Part shown: positions 16,265-24,329 of the stretch, one piece after another | Layout: each line of letters begins with the position of its first letter | Numbering within the stretch: position 1 is the stretch's first letter | From: Burkholderia guangdongensis | GTDB lineage: Bacteria; Pseudomonadota; Gammaproteobacteria; Burkholderiales; Burkholderiaceae | Assembly: GCF_013403875.1 (NCBI RefSeq) | Contig: NZ_JACBNX010000018.1 | Coordinates: 42,884 to 106,883 of the forward strand | Length of the DNA: 64,000 nt | Direction: 5' to 3' | The notes under the pieces: generated by a model | What the model saw: the letters and a program-made list of their open reading frames with translations, nothing else | The model's database searches: none | Told to the model about the DNA's origin: nothing | Translations under genes and position numbers: made by a program

Positions 16265-17116
16265 TTACTGCAGCAGCTTCAGCACTTGCTGCGGCATCGA
16301 GTTCGCCTGCGCGAGCACCGAGATGCCGGCCTGTTGCAGCACTTGCGCCTTCGACAGGTTCGCGGTTTCCTGCGCGAAGTTCGCGTCGGTGATCTGCGCG
16401 CTTGCGCCCGAGAGGTTCGCCGACTGGGTGGTCGTCTGCGAAATCGCGGCCTGGAACACGTTGATGTTCGCACCGAGCTGCGCCTGCGCGTTGTTGACCG
16501 TCGTGAGCGCCGTGTTGACCGCGTCCATCATCGACTGCGCGTTCGCGAACGTCGTGACGTTGCCGCCGGCCAGGCCCGCGAGCGCCGCGGTGCCGGTGCC
16601 CCCGGTCGTGCCGAAGTTGCCGCTCAGATCCATCGTCAGCGTCTGGCCGGACGTCGCGCCGATCTGGAACTGGAGCGGCGAGCCGGACGCGTTCGCGCTG
16701 CCGTCGAGCAGGTTGATGCCGTTGTAGGTCGTCTGACCGGCGATGCGGTTGATGTCCGTGATACGCGCCTGGACTTCCGTGTCGAGGTTGGCTGCTGCTG
16801 CCGTGCCGATCGACTGGTCCGATGCCTGGACGGCGAGCTGCTGGATACGCTGCAGGTCGGCGGTGATCGCTGACAGGCCGCTCGATGCGGTTTGCGCCAT
16901 CGACACCGCGTCGTTCGCGTTCGACACGCCCTGGTTGTAGGAGTTGACCGCCGTCTGCATCGACGTCGAGATCGCGAGGCCGGCCGCATCGTCCGCCGCC
17001 GAGTTGATCCGCTTGCCCGACGACAGGCGGCTGATCGCCTGCTGCAGCGCGTTCTGCGTGTTGTTGATGTTGTTCTGCGCGGTGAGCGAATAGATATTGG
17101 TGTTGATGTTCAGCAT
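16265..17116 (-). CDS. fliC: Flagellin (short form)
   Basis: Flagellar filament subunit, 283 residues, exported through the flagellar type III system. The N-terminal D0/D1 part is intact (MLNINTNIYSLTAQNNINNT, RLSSGKRINSAADDAAGLAI, IQQLAVQASDQSIGT) and so is the C-terminal D1/D0 part (ANFAQETANLSKAQVLQQAG, ANSMPQQVLKLLQ). The variable D2/D3 region is reduced to about 40-50 residues around residues 140-190. Pseudomallei-group flagellins are about 388 residues, so roughly 100 surface-exposed residues are absent here. A sigma-28 promoter lies about 95-125 bases upstream. Codons are well adapted, and nothing suggests decay. Confidence 0.96.
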   Translation of the reverse strand: MLNINTNIYSLTAQNNINNTQNALQQAISRLSSGKRINSAADDAAGLAISTSMQTAVNSYNQGVSNANDAVSMAQTASSGLSAITADLQRIQQLAVQASDQSIGTAAAANLDTEVQARITDINRIAGQTTYNGINLLDGSANASGSPLQFQIGATSGQTLTMDLSGNFGTTGGTGTAALAGLAGGNVTTFANAQSMMDAVNTALTTVNNAQAQLGANINVFQAAISQTTTQSANLSGASAQITDANFAQETANLSKAQVLQQAGISVLAQANSMPQQVLKLLQ

Positions 17117-17211
17117 GTCGGTCCTCGTTTGGAAAACGCCCTCAAGTGGCTGGTTCGAGCATTGGCAATGGCGTCGCGCATTCCGCGTTCGGCGCTGTCC
17201 GCCTGTCCTGG

Positions 17212-17240
17212 TTGTCGGCGACCAGGCGGCGGAACTTTAG
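17212..17240 (-). promoter_or_regulatory. Sigma-28 (FliA) promoter of fliC
   Basis: On the minus strand CTAAAG is followed after TAAA by 16 bases and then GCCGACAA, one base off the E. coli consensus spacing TAAA-N15-GCCGATAA and matching the -10 in seven of eight positions. It lies about 95 bases upstream of the flagellin ATG, in the right orientation, and fliA itself is in the window. Confidence 0.82.
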
Positions 17241-17592
17241 GGCGGTGTCGGATCGAGTCGCGCCGCGAACACGCCGCGAATAGATAGTAGCCAGCGAATG
17301 ACTTTCCTGTTATCATCGCGAGTTCGCGAGTGGATTGAGATATTTGCTTGGTTCGCAGGTTGTCCAAGCGGCGAACAAAGTGCAAAGCAGCGGCTGACAA
17401 GTGGAGTGCCCAGGCGTCGTGCGCCGGCCTCGTTTTGCAGCGAGCTCCCACTTCTCTTTTCCGGCCTACATGGCGGCTGTGCGGTGCGTTCGGGTCCGAT
17501 CCGTCGGGTTGCCCGGTGCGGGCGGCGCGGCTGGCGCGTGCGCGGTTCGCCGCCACCTCGATAAACCGTATCAAGCAAAAGTTAGGAATTAC
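17241..17592. other. Intergenic region between the fliC promoter and rpsU
   Basis: About 350 bases with no gene on either strand. It should contain the rpsU promoter and leader. TTATCAT at 17312-17318 may be part of a -10 element, but no -35 at a standard distance could be fixed. The stretch 17400-17560 is GC-rich with frames in several phases that show no recognisable protein. Confidence 0.45.
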
Positions 17593-17805
17593 ATGACGAC
17601 GATTCTTCTGAAAGAAAACGAGCCGTTCGAAGTGGCGATCCGCCGCTTTCGTCGCGCGATCGAAAAGAACGGCCTGATCGCCGAGCTGCGTGAGCGCCAG
17701 TCCTATGAAAAGCCGACCGCTGTCCGCAAGCGCAAGAAGGCCGCTGCGGTGAAGCGTCTGCACAAGCGCCTGCGCAGCCAGATGCTGCCGAAGAAGCTCC
17801 ACTAA
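17593..17805 (+). CDS. rpsU: 30S ribosomal protein S21
   Basis: Ribosomal protein bS21, 70 residues, which helps 30S subunits engage mRNA. The sequence MTTILLKENEPFEVAIRRF, then AIEKNGLIAELRERQSYEKP and a Lys/Arg-rich tail KRKKAAAVKRLHKRL, is the standard family pattern with normal length. A strong terminator follows at 17827-17870. In Burkholderia it commonly sits close to the flagellin locus rather than with dnaG/rpoD. Confidence 0.97.
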   Translation: MTTILLKENEPFEVAIRRFRRAIEKNGLIAELRERQSYEKPTAVRKRKKAAAVKRLHKRLRSQMLPKKLH

Positions 17806-17826
17806 GCTTTTTCCGGTTCGCCGCGC

Positions 17827-17872
17827 AACGGCGGAGCGTGCTTCCTCGGAAGCCGCTCCGCCGTTTTGCTTT
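17827..17872 (+). terminator. Intrinsic terminator of rpsU
   Basis: AACGGCGGAGCG at 17827-17838 pairs with CGCTCCGCCGTT at 17854-17865 around a loop of about 15 bases with its own small stem, followed by TTTTGCTTT. It lies between convergent rpsU and tag and may serve both. Confidence 0.85.
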
Positions 17873-17934
17873 GAGGGCCCCGCACAAAGCGTGAAATCCG
17901 CGTGAAATCGGGGCGGGATTCTCTCGGGCGGCGC

Positions 17935-18525
17935 CTAGCGGCCGGCTGGCTGCTTGCCGCCGAGCGCCGCGCAGCGGGCATGGCACGGGCAGCCGACCTC
18001 GTGATCGTTGACCATGCCGGTCGCCTGCATCAGCGCGTAGCAGATTGTCGAGCCGACGAACTTGCACCCGTAGGCCTTCAGCGCCTTGCTGAGCGCGTCG
18101 GAGCGCTCGGTCGACGCGGGCGCGTCGCGATACGACGGCCATGCGTTCTGAATCGGCTCGTGATCGACGAACGACCACAGAAACCGCGCGAGCGAGCCGT
18201 GTTCCGCGCGAATCTGCTGGACCGCGCGGGCGTTCGTGACCGTGGCCTCCACTTTCGCGCGATTGCGGACGATGCCCGGATCGAGCAGCAGCTTGTCGAT
18301 GCGTTTCGGCGTGAAGCGCGCGACCGCGTCGACGTCGAAATCGGCGAATGCCGCGCGGTAGCCGGCGCGCTTGTTCAGGATCGTCGACCACGACAGCCCC
18401 GCCTGCGCGCCTTCGAGGATCAGCATCTCGAACAGATGGCGGTCGTCGTGCGACGGCACGCCCCATTCGGTGTCGTGATAGTGAGCGTCCGCTTCCGTCC
18501 TGACCCAGTTGCACCGTTGCGACAT
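17935..18525 (-). CDS. tag: DNA-3-methyladenine glycosylase I
   Basis: Base-excision repair enzyme that removes 3-methyladenine from alkylated DNA; 196 residues (E. coli Tag is 187). The start CNWVRTEADAHYHDTEWGVP holds the conserved Cys, the His-Asp pair and the E-W-G of the family. FEMLILEGAQAGLSWSTIL is the helix-hairpin-helix lead-in, and the C-terminal VNDHEVGCPCHARC supplies the His and Cys that with the N-terminal Cys and His bind structural zinc. It is a single gene convergent with rpsU. Confidence 0.94.
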   Translation of the reverse strand: MSQRCNWVRTEADAHYHDTEWGVPSHDDRHLFEMLILEGAQAGLSWSTILNKRAGYRAAFADFDVDAVARFTPKRIDKLLLDPGIVRNRAKVEATVTNARAVQQIRAEHGSLARFLWSFVDHEPIQNAWPSYRDAPASTERSDALSKALKAYGCKFVGSTICYALMQATGMVNDHEVGCPCHARCAALGGKQPAGR

Positions 18526-18667
18526 CGTGTTCCCCGCTTGCTGTCCCGATTCGATCGCGCCAGCATAGCGGAACCGTCCGGGGCGGCAAAGCTGGCCGAA
18601 CGGCGGATGGGCGCGGGGCCGCGATCCGGTTAAGCTGGGCGCCTGTTCGAATCGTCGGGATCAAGGA

Positions 18668-19555
18668 ATGACGGAAACTCGCTACGCGGTTGGCATCGAC
18701 GGCGGCGGCACCGGCACGCGCGCGGTGCTCGCGGATCTGGAAGGGCGCGAACTCGCGCAGGGGCGCGCCGGCCCGTCGGGGCTCGGCCTCGGCATCGAGC
18801 GCGCATGGGCGTCGATCGGCACGGCATGCGCGGATGCGTTCACGCAGGCGGGCCTCGCGTTCGACTGGTCGCGCTGCGTGCTCGGCTGCGGGCTCGCGGG
18901 CGTGAACAATGCGGGCTGGCTCGCCGCGTTCCGCGCGCAGGCGCCGCTGCGGGCGCTCGACGTCGAAAGCGATGCGTACACAACGGTCGTCGGCGCGCAC
19001 GGCGGCGCGCCGGGCGTGATCGTCGCGCTCGGCACCGGCAGCATCGCGGCCGCGCTCGACGGCACGGGCGTGTGCCGGATCGCGGGCGGCTACGGCTTCC
19101 CGTCCGGCGACGAAGCGAGCGGCGCGTGGCTCGGGCTGCGCGCGCTCGCGTATGCGCAGCAGGCGCTCGACGGCCGCGTGCCGCGCGACGCGCTGGCCGC
19201 CGCGCTGCTCGCCGAAACCGGCGCGCAGGATCGCGACGCGCTCGTCCAGTGGTCGTGCGAGGCGAACCAGACGGCCTACGCGCGGCTCGCGCCGATCGTG
19301 CTCGCGCACCGCGCGCATCCGTTCGCCGGCGCGCTGATCGCGCAGGCGGGCGATGAAATCGGCAAGATGATCGATACGCTCGATCCGCGCGGCGAATGGC
19401 CGGTCGCGCTGTGCGGCGGGCTCGCCGATGCGCTCGCGCCGTCCGTCCCGGCGCGCCACGTCGCGCGGCTGCGCGCGCCGCTCGAGGATTCCGCGCACGG
19501 CGCGCTGCGCGTGGCATTGCGGCTGGCCGAGCTGGCTGGACGGGAGGGCGCCTGA
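18668..19555 (+). CDS. BadF/BadG-type sugar kinase (glucosamine/N-acetylglucosamine kinase-like)
   Basis: ASKHA-fold ATPase of 295 residues from the BadF/BadG/BcrA/BcrD family, most like GspK/NAGK amino-sugar kinases. It has phosphate-1 AVGIDGGGTGTRAVLAD, GLGLGIERAW, a connect/phosphate-2 region VIVALGTGSIAAALDGTG, SGDEASGAWLGLRAL with conserved Asp and Gly, and an adenosine-type segment WPVALCGGLADAL near the C-terminus. In other proteobacteria such kinases recycle murein- or chitin-derived amino sugars. No sugar transporter is nearby, so the substrate is inferred. The ATG at 18668 follows AAGGA. Confidence 0.8.
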   Translation: MTETRYAVGIDGGGTGTRAVLADLEGRELAQGRAGPSGLGLGIERAWASIGTACADAFTQAGLAFDWSRCVLGCGLAGVNNAGWLAAFRAQAPLRALDVESDAYTTVVGAHGGAPGVIVALGTGSIAAALDGTGVCRIAGGYGFPSGDEASGAWLGLRALAYAQQALDGRVPRDALAAALLAETGAQDRDALVQWSCEANQTAYARLAPIVLAHRAHPFAGALIAQAGDEIGKMIDTLDPRGEWPVALCGGLADALAPSVPARHVARLRAPLEDSAHGALRVALRLAELAGREGA

Positions 19556-19627
19556 CGCGTCGCGGCGCGCCCGGGCCGCGGACGTTAAAATGCCGGTTTC
19601 GCCTGCGCGGCCCGCCTTTTTCGTCCC

Positions 19628-20452
19628 ATGTACAAAGTCATCGCCACCGATCTCGACGGCACCCTGCTCAACGCCGCGCATCAGCTCGATCCGTACACGA
19701 TCGACACGGTGCGCCGACTCGATCGCGACGGGCTGCAGTTCGTCATCGCGACCGGGCGTCATTACGCGGACGTCGCGGGCATTCGCGATGTGCTCGGCAT
19801 CCGGCCCTATCTGATCACGTCGAACGGCGCGCGCGTCCATGCGCCCGACGACACGACGATCCACGCGCAGGACATCGACCCGGCCATCGTCCGCCGCATC
19901 GTGCTGCCCGACGTCGCCGGCGCGCACGGCCGCGTGATCGTCAACCTGTTCGCCGAGCGGGGCTGGCTGATCGATCGCGACGCGCCGCATCTGCTCGATT
20001 TCCATCAGGATTCGGGCTTCAACTATCAGGTGATCGAGATGGCGTCTCACGACGGCACCGACATCGCGAAGGTGCTCTATATCGGCGAGCCGTCGGATCT
20101 CGCGGAGGTGGCCGCGCAACTGCGCGCGCAGTTCGGCGACGCGCTGTACGTGACGTACTCGCTGCCCGACTGCCTCGAAGTGATGGCGGCGAACGTGTCG
20201 AAGGGCCGCGCGCTGCGCGCGGTGCTCGGGCGCCTCGGCGTCGATCCCGGCCACTGCATCGCGTTCGGCGACAACATGAACGACATCGACCTGCTCGAAA
20301 CCGCCGGTCACGCGTTCATGATGAACAACGCGAACCCCGATCTGGTCGCGCATTTGCCGCACATCCCAAGAATCGGTAATAACTACGATGCCGGCGTCGC
20401 TCGCCATCTGCGCACGCTGTTCGCGCTCGAGGACGATATCGCCGCGCAATGA
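19628..20452 (+). CDS. Cof-type HAD-IIB phosphatase
   Basis: Cytosolic sugar-phosphate-type phosphatase of 274 residues. Motif I is VIATDLDGTLLN (nucleophile Asp8, Asp10), motif II is VIATGRHY, the conserved Lys is in AANVSKGRALR, and motif IV is CIAFGDNMNDIDLLETAG. The cap between motifs II and III is of the C2B type, matching Cof/YidA/YbhA proteins. These enzymes have broad substrates such as sugar phosphates, pyridoxal phosphate or FMN. It lies 72 bases after the sugar-kinase gene on the same strand, so the two may be co-transcribed. Confidence 0.88.
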   Translation: MYKVIATDLDGTLLNAAHQLDPYTIDTVRRLDRDGLQFVIATGRHYADVAGIRDVLGIRPYLITSNGARVHAPDDTTIHAQDIDPAIVRRIVLPDVAGAHGRVIVNLFAERGWLIDRDAPHLLDFHQDSGFNYQVIEMASHDGTDIAKVLYIGEPSDLAEVAAQLRAQFGDALYVTYSLPDCLEVMAANVSKGRALRAVLGRLGVDPGHCIAFGDNMNDIDLLETAGHAFMMNNANPDLVAHLPHIPRIGNNYDAGVARHLRTLFALEDDIAAQ

Positions 20453-20455
20453 AAA

Positions 20456-20480
20456 ACGGGCGCCGTAGCGCCCGTCGAAG
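20456..20480 (-). terminator. Hairpin with T-run in the minus direction, after the HAD gene
   Basis: ACGGGCGC at 20456-20463 and GCGCCCGT at 20468-20475 form a perfect 8-bp stem with a 4-base loop. The T-run (five T) is present only when read on the minus strand. It would stop leftward transcripts entering from 20480 upward; on the plus strand it is only a stem. Which leftward transcript it serves is unclear. Confidence 0.5.
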
Positions 20481-21013
20481 GGATGTGCCTCTAGTCTTGT
20501 TCGACAGCGAGAGGCTCGCTGCTCCATACCCGCGTGCCCCGGTTTGGTTATTGTCGTCCGAGCGGGCGGATGGCCGGTTTTCGGCCTCTCAGGCCCCGTC
20601 GTATTTCTCGATCGGCGAAACGTTCGTTCGCGTTTGTCCGTGTTTATGCGCCTCGTGCGCCTCGTGCACCGGCTGGCCGGCCGCCGTGCGGGCCGGTTTT
20701 CGCTCGTCGTCGCCGTGTGAGCGAAGTCGCGCGCAGCCGGAAGTTGTGGTTCGGTTTTCTGTTTCAGCCCTCGTCCGAACTCTGGTTAGCATTATAGAAA
20801 ACGTTTGCGCGTAACAAGCGTCAAGGATTGTCAAATCCCGAAAGGCTGGCGGGGCCGTTTTTATTAGAATAAGTCCGCATTCTTTATATAGCCGTTTTGG
20901 TTAAAAATACGGTTGTTTATTGCTTCATGGGTGGTGCCAGTGCGGATTGCGTTACCCACGCACGATACCTAGGCTGGAATTGCCGGCGCGAAATCATGAA
21001 ACAGGGAGCTCAA
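20481..21013. other. Intergenic region upstream of the first H-NS-like gene
   Basis: About 530 bases without a convincing gene. 20790-20960 is AT-rich and probably carries the H-NS-gene promoter (TTTATATAG at 20883-20891 is a possible -10 area). AGAAT and ATTCT flank 20870-20884 as a small dyad. Frames through 20530-20810 have no recognisable family and atypical codon use. Confidence 0.45.
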
Positions 21014-21310
21014 ATGTCTCAATACGCCAAGATCAAGGCACAGATCGTCGAATTGCAGGCGCAAGCGGACGAGGTGCGTCGACAGGAAGTCGAAGCCGTG
21101 ATCGCCGACGTGCAGCGGCTGATCGCCGAATACGGCCTGACGGCGCAGGATCTGGGGTTTGCGGAGCGCGCGCGCCGCGGCCGGCCGCCGAAAAAGGCGC
21201 CGCTGCCGCCGAAATATCGCGATCCGAAGACGGGCGCGACCTGGAGTGGCCGTGGCAAACCGCCGAATTGGATTGCCGGCAAAAACCGCGACCGCTTTCT
21301 GATCGAATAA
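21014..21310 (+). CDS. H-NS family nucleoid/DNA-binding protein
   Basis: Nucleoid-associated silencer of 98 residues of the short H-NS/BpH3-like type. An N-terminal coiled-coil dimerisation region (about residues 1-50, with IKAQIVELQAQADEVRRQE) is joined by a basic linker RARRGRPPKKAPLPP to the C-terminal DNA-binding box YRDPKTGATWSGRGKPP-NWI, in which SGRGKPP is the AT-hook-like minor-groove loop (typical T-W-[ST]-G-[RK]-G-[RK]-x-P). ATG 21014 with AGGGAG upstream is the right start; an upstream frame gives extra residues without family match. A paralogue lies at 54984. A terminator follows. Confidence 0.92.
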   Translation: MSQYAKIKAQIVELQAQADEVRRQEVEAVIADVQRLIAEYGLTAQDLGFAERARRGRPPKKAPLPPKYRDPKTGATWSGRGKPPNWIAGKNRDRFLIE

Positions 21311-21320
21311 GCATTCGGCA

Positions 21321-21349
21321 AAAGAGCCGCATCGTCGATGCGGCTCTTT
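21321..21349. terminator. Bidirectional terminator between the H-NS-like gene and the GT4 gene
   Basis: AAAGAGCCGCAT at 21321-21332 and ATGCGGCTCTTT at 21338-21349 form a perfect 12-bp stem with a 5-base loop. A-tracts and T-tracts on both sides suit termination of both convergent genes. Confidence 0.85.
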
Positions 21350-21387
21350 CGATTTTCGCGGCGGTTTTCCCGGGGAATATCGGGGCG

Positions 21388-22452
21388 TCAGCCGCCTGCC
21401 ACCCGGCGCAATGCTGGCCGTTTCGTCGCCGCACAAAGCGATTCGTAAGTTTCCACGTAGCGCCGCGCCATCGTTTGCGCGCTGAAGCGCAAGTCGAATC
21501 GCGCGCGGATCGATTCCCGCGAAAGCGCGTCAATGCGCTGCAGTGCGCCGATCGCGCCCTGCACGTCCTCGACGATGAAGCCCGTCACGCCGTCCTCGAT
21601 CACCTCCGGCACCGAGCCGCGGTTGAACGCGACGACCGGCGTGCCGCACGCCATCGCCTCGATCATCACCAGGCCGAACGGCTCCGGCCAGTCGATCGGG
21701 AACAGCAATGCCTTCGCGCCGGACAGGAACGCCGGCTTCTGCGCCTCGTTGATCTCGCCGACGAACTCGACGTGCGCGGCGCCGAGCAGCGGCTCGATTT
21801 CTTCCTTGAAGTACGTCTCGTCCGCCTTGTCGACCTTCGCGGCGATCTTCAGCGGCAGCCCGCTTTGCGCGGCGATCCGGATCGCGGTGTCGACGCGCTT
21901 TTCCGGGCAGATGCGGCCGAGGAACGCCAGATATTCCGGCTTCGCGCCGGCGTGCGGCGTCAGCAGCTGGGCCGGCAGCCCGTGATGGACCGTGCCGGCC
22001 CATGCGGCCTGCGGCAGCGGCTTGCGCTGCGCGTCGGAGATCGACACGACGGGCGCGTCCGGGAACGTGTCGAACACCGGCTGCAGCTCGGGCAGATCGA
22101 GGCGGCCGTGCAGCGTCGTCACGTACGGCACGTCGAGGCGCGACATCAGCGGAAACGGCAGATAGTCGAGATGGAAGTGCAGCACGTCGAATTCGTGTGC
22201 GACTTGAGCGACCTGCTCGAGCAGACGCATGTGGGGCGCCATCGCGTCGCGGATCGACGGATCGAGCCGTAGCGCGCGCGGCCAGGCTGCCTCGAGGCGG
22301 GCGGACGTGACCGAGTCCCCGCTCGCGAACAGCGTGACGTCGTGGCCGAGCTCGACGAGGGCTTCGGTGAGGTAGGACACGACGCGCTCGGTACCGCCGT
22401 AGAGTTTCGGCGGAACGGCTTCGTGGAGCGGGGCGATCTGGGCAATGCGCAT
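21388..22452 (-). CDS. Family 4 glycosyltransferase
   Basis: GT-B retaining glycosyltransferase of 354 residues. The N-terminal acceptor domain opens with MRIAQIAPLHEAVPPKLYGG and GTERVVSYLTEALVELGHDV, typical of GT4 enzymes acting on sugars or lipid carriers. The donor domain has YLAFLGRICPEKRVDTAI and the E-x7-E-type motif PEPFGLVMIEAMACGTPVVA followed by RGSVPEV. No membrane helices. It is a lone gene facing away from flhD. A role in surface polysaccharide or trehalose-like metabolism is possible; the substrate cannot be determined. Confidence 0.88.
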   Translation of the reverse strand: MRIAQIAPLHEAVPPKLYGGTERVVSYLTEALVELGHDVTLFASGDSVTSARLEAAWPRALRLDPSIRDAMAPHMRLLEQVAQVAHEFDVLHFHLDYLPFPLMSRLDVPYVTTLHGRLDLPELQPVFDTFPDAPVVSISDAQRKPLPQAAWAGTVHHGLPAQLLTPHAGAKPEYLAFLGRICPEKRVDTAIRIAAQSGLPLKIAAKVDKADETYFKEEIEPLLGAAHVEFVGEINEAQKPAFLSGAKALLFPIDWPEPFGLVMIEAMACGTPVVAFNRGSVPEVIEDGVTGFIVEDVQGAIGALQRIDALSRESIRARFDLRFSAQTMARRYVETYESLCAATKRPALRRVAGG

Positions 22453-22639
22453 GAACGATCTCCTGGGTCGATCGGGTGGGGGCTTGAGGGCCGCCCCCGC
22501 CCAATGGAATCCATTATCGGGATCGATCCGCTCGATTCGAGCGTTTTTTCAAACACTTAACCCTTGTTACACGATGAAATACGGGAAAATTGACCTGAAA
22601 AATGGCGTCTGTTCGGTCGATTTGCGCCCTCAATTAGTA

Positions 22640-22667
22640 TTGCGCGGGTACGAAAAATCCCTATAAT
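22640..22667 (+). promoter_or_regulatory. Probable sigma-70 promoter of flhDC
   Basis: TTGCGC at 22640-22645, 16 bases, then TATAAT at 22662-22667. It lies about 280 bases ahead of the flhD ATG, giving a long leader like the one that carries CsrA and sRNA control in enterics. Confidence 0.6.
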
Positions 22668-22674
22668 TTTTCCT

Positions 22675-22945
22675 TGATCGACCTGCCCGGCAGCCTTGCC
22701 GGGCCTGCCTTTCGCGGCGTTTCGTCGTGTCTTTTCGTTCCGTTCTGCTTTTCCGTCAGACTTGTCGGAATATTCCTACGCGGTTTACAGAGAAATCTCG
22801 CAGAGCGCGCACCTCTTTCCCGATACCCGTGTAAATGCCGATTGGTCAGAATGATGCTCAGGAGACCAGCGATTGCGCGCCACGTGCGCGCGCTCGGACA
22901 ACGTTTCCACGGCACGTCAAAGACTTGAAGACAATCGGGGCAATC
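22675..22945 (+). other. Long flhDC leader with a GC hairpin
   Basis: About 270 bases of untranslated sequence between the predicted transcription start and flhD. GCCCGGCA at 22686-22693 and TGCCGGGC at 22696-22703 form a strong dyad close to the 5' end. No credible gene is present. The region is relatively C/T-rich; regulatory use is inferred. Confidence 0.5.
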
Positions 22946-23266
22946 ATGAACGCATCGAACGACATGCTCGGCGAGATAAAGGAAGTGAACCTGTCGTACC
23001 TGCTTCTGTCGCAGCGCCTGCTGCGCGAAGACAAGCCGATGGGGATGTTTCGCATGGGGATTTCCGAGGAGCTCGCCGACGTTCTCGTCAATCTCACGCT
23101 CGCGCAGACGGTCAAGCTCGCCGCATCGAACCAGATGCTGTGCCGCTTCCGCTTCGACGATCACGCGCTGCTCGCCTCGCTTGCCGACAAGGGGCGGGGC
23201 GACGCCGTCACACATGCGCATTCCGCGATCCTGATGGCCGGCCAGCCGGTCGAAAGCCTCTGCTAG
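22946..23266 (+). CDS. flhD: Flagellar master regulator subunit FlhD
   Basis: One half of the FlhD4C2 activator that turns on class II flagellar operons with sigma-70. 106 residues, the usual length. EIKEVNLSYLLLSQRLLREDK is the highly conserved N-terminal helix and FRMGISEELADVLVNLTLAQ the next. A conserved Cys (about residue 66) corresponds to the inter-subunit disulphide site of E. coli FlhD. ATG 22946 is used because the family starts near MNASNDML, so an upstream in-frame start at 22835 is not credible. flhC follows 126 bases later. Confidence 0.95.
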   Translation: MNASNDMLGEIKEVNLSYLLLSQRLLREDKPMGMFRMGISEELADVLVNLTLAQTVKLAASNQMLCRFRFDDHALLASLADKGRGDAVTHAHSAILMAGQPVESLC

Positions 23267-23392
23267 ACGCATCAGTTAAACGTTGTCCTCGCGGTTCCCG
23301 CCGACGCGCACGCGCCGCACGGGCGGCTGTTGCCACGGCAACGGCAGCGGCGGGGGCGGAAGCGGGCGGTCACCACTGGAACGGTTATCACT

Positions 23393-23980
23393 ATGGCAAG
23401 CAAAAGCGTCGTGGTCGAGGTGAAGGAAATCACGCTCGCCATCGAACTGATCGAACTGGGCGCCCGGCTGCAACTGCTCGAGGCCGAGACGAACCTGTCG
23501 CGGGATCGGCTGATCAAGCTGTACAAGGAACTCCGCGGCGAATCGCCGCCGAAGGGGATGCTGCCGTTCTCGACCGACTGGTTCATGACCTGGCAGCCGA
23601 ACATTCACTCGTCGCTGTTCTACAACATCTACCGCTTCATGCAGGATCACGGCCGCTGCGATTCGATCCAGTCGATCGTGAAGGCGTACCGGCTCTATCT
23701 CGAACACATCCGGCTGTCCGGCGAGGAGGAGGTGCTGAGCCTCACGCGCGCGTGGACGCTCGTGCGCTTCTTCGATTCCGGGATGCTCGAGCGCGTGCCG
23801 TGCACGCGCTGCGGCGGGCACTTCGTCGCGCATGCGCACGATCCGCATCAGGGCTACGTCTGCGGGCTGTGCCAGCCGCCGTCGCGCGCCGGCAAGACCC
23901 GCAAGGCCGCGGCCGAGCGGGCGGGCCGGGTCGCGCCGCCGCCGGCCGTCGCGCCCGCCGAGGCGTTCGCCGCGGCCTGA
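23393..23980 (+). CDS. flhC: Flagellar master regulator subunit FlhC
   Basis: DNA-contacting partner of FlhD, 195 residues. It begins ASKSVVVEVKEITLAIELIE and carries LGARLQLLEAETNLSRDRLIK and GMLPFSTDWFMTWQPNIHSS, all family signatures. The zinc site Cys137, Cys140, Cys157, Cys160 (CTRC and CGLC) has the same numbering as the structural zinc site of E. coli FlhC. The Ala/Pro-rich C-terminal tail (about residues 165-195) is variable. ATG 23393 is chosen by homology; an upstream ATG at 23330 would add an Arg-rich leader. motA follows after a degenerate repeat. Confidence 0.95.
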   Translation: MASKSVVVEVKEITLAIELIELGARLQLLEAETNLSRDRLIKLYKELRGESPPKGMLPFSTDWFMTWQPNIHSSLFYNIYRFMQDHGRCDSIQSIVKAYRLYLEHIRLSGEEEVLSLTRAWTLVRFFDSGMLERVPCTRCGGHFVAHAHDPHQGYVCGLCQPPSRAGKTRKAAAERAGRVAPPPAVAPAEAFAAA

Positions 23981-24141
23981 ATCCCGCGTTCGTCGCCGTC
24001 CTAATCCGGCGCGGAGCCGTTTGAATCCCGCGCCTGCCGCTGTCTGAATCCCGCGCGCGGCGTCGCGTCTGAGTTCCGCGTCCGCCGCCGTCCGGATCCC
24101 GCGCTCGTCGCCGTCTGAGTCCTGGGCGCAGCGCGGCTGAA
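23978..24141 (+). repeat. Degenerate tandem repeat (about 23 bp, about 7 copies) between flhC and motA
   Basis: Starting at the flhC stop codon, units of the form TGAATCCCGCG-x-CGCCGTC recur about every 23 bases (for example near 23980, 24023, 24045, 24070 and 24093), with substitutions and length changes. Each retains a TGA or a variant at its head. It is non-coding; the remaining stretch up to 24316 is GC-rich without a gene. Function unknown. Confidence 0.6.
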
Positions 24142-24329
24142 CGGCCGCGCCACGCGCCGGATCGCCGTCTCTTTCCCGCCGCCTCTTCCCGGTCTTCGCC
24201 GCAAATCCGCGTCGCCCAAGGGTTCCCCCGCCCCCGGGTTCCCACCCCGCCGCCAAAGTTTTCCCGCCGGCTGCCGTAAACGTGCTCATCACGGCGGTCT
24301 TCCGCCGTTCATTCTGTGAGGGACGGGCT

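Noticed and set aside
17582..20527. A 981-codon minus-strand frame across rpsU, tag and the sugar kinase
   Set aside because: It spans several well-recognised genes in other frames and has no domain of its own.
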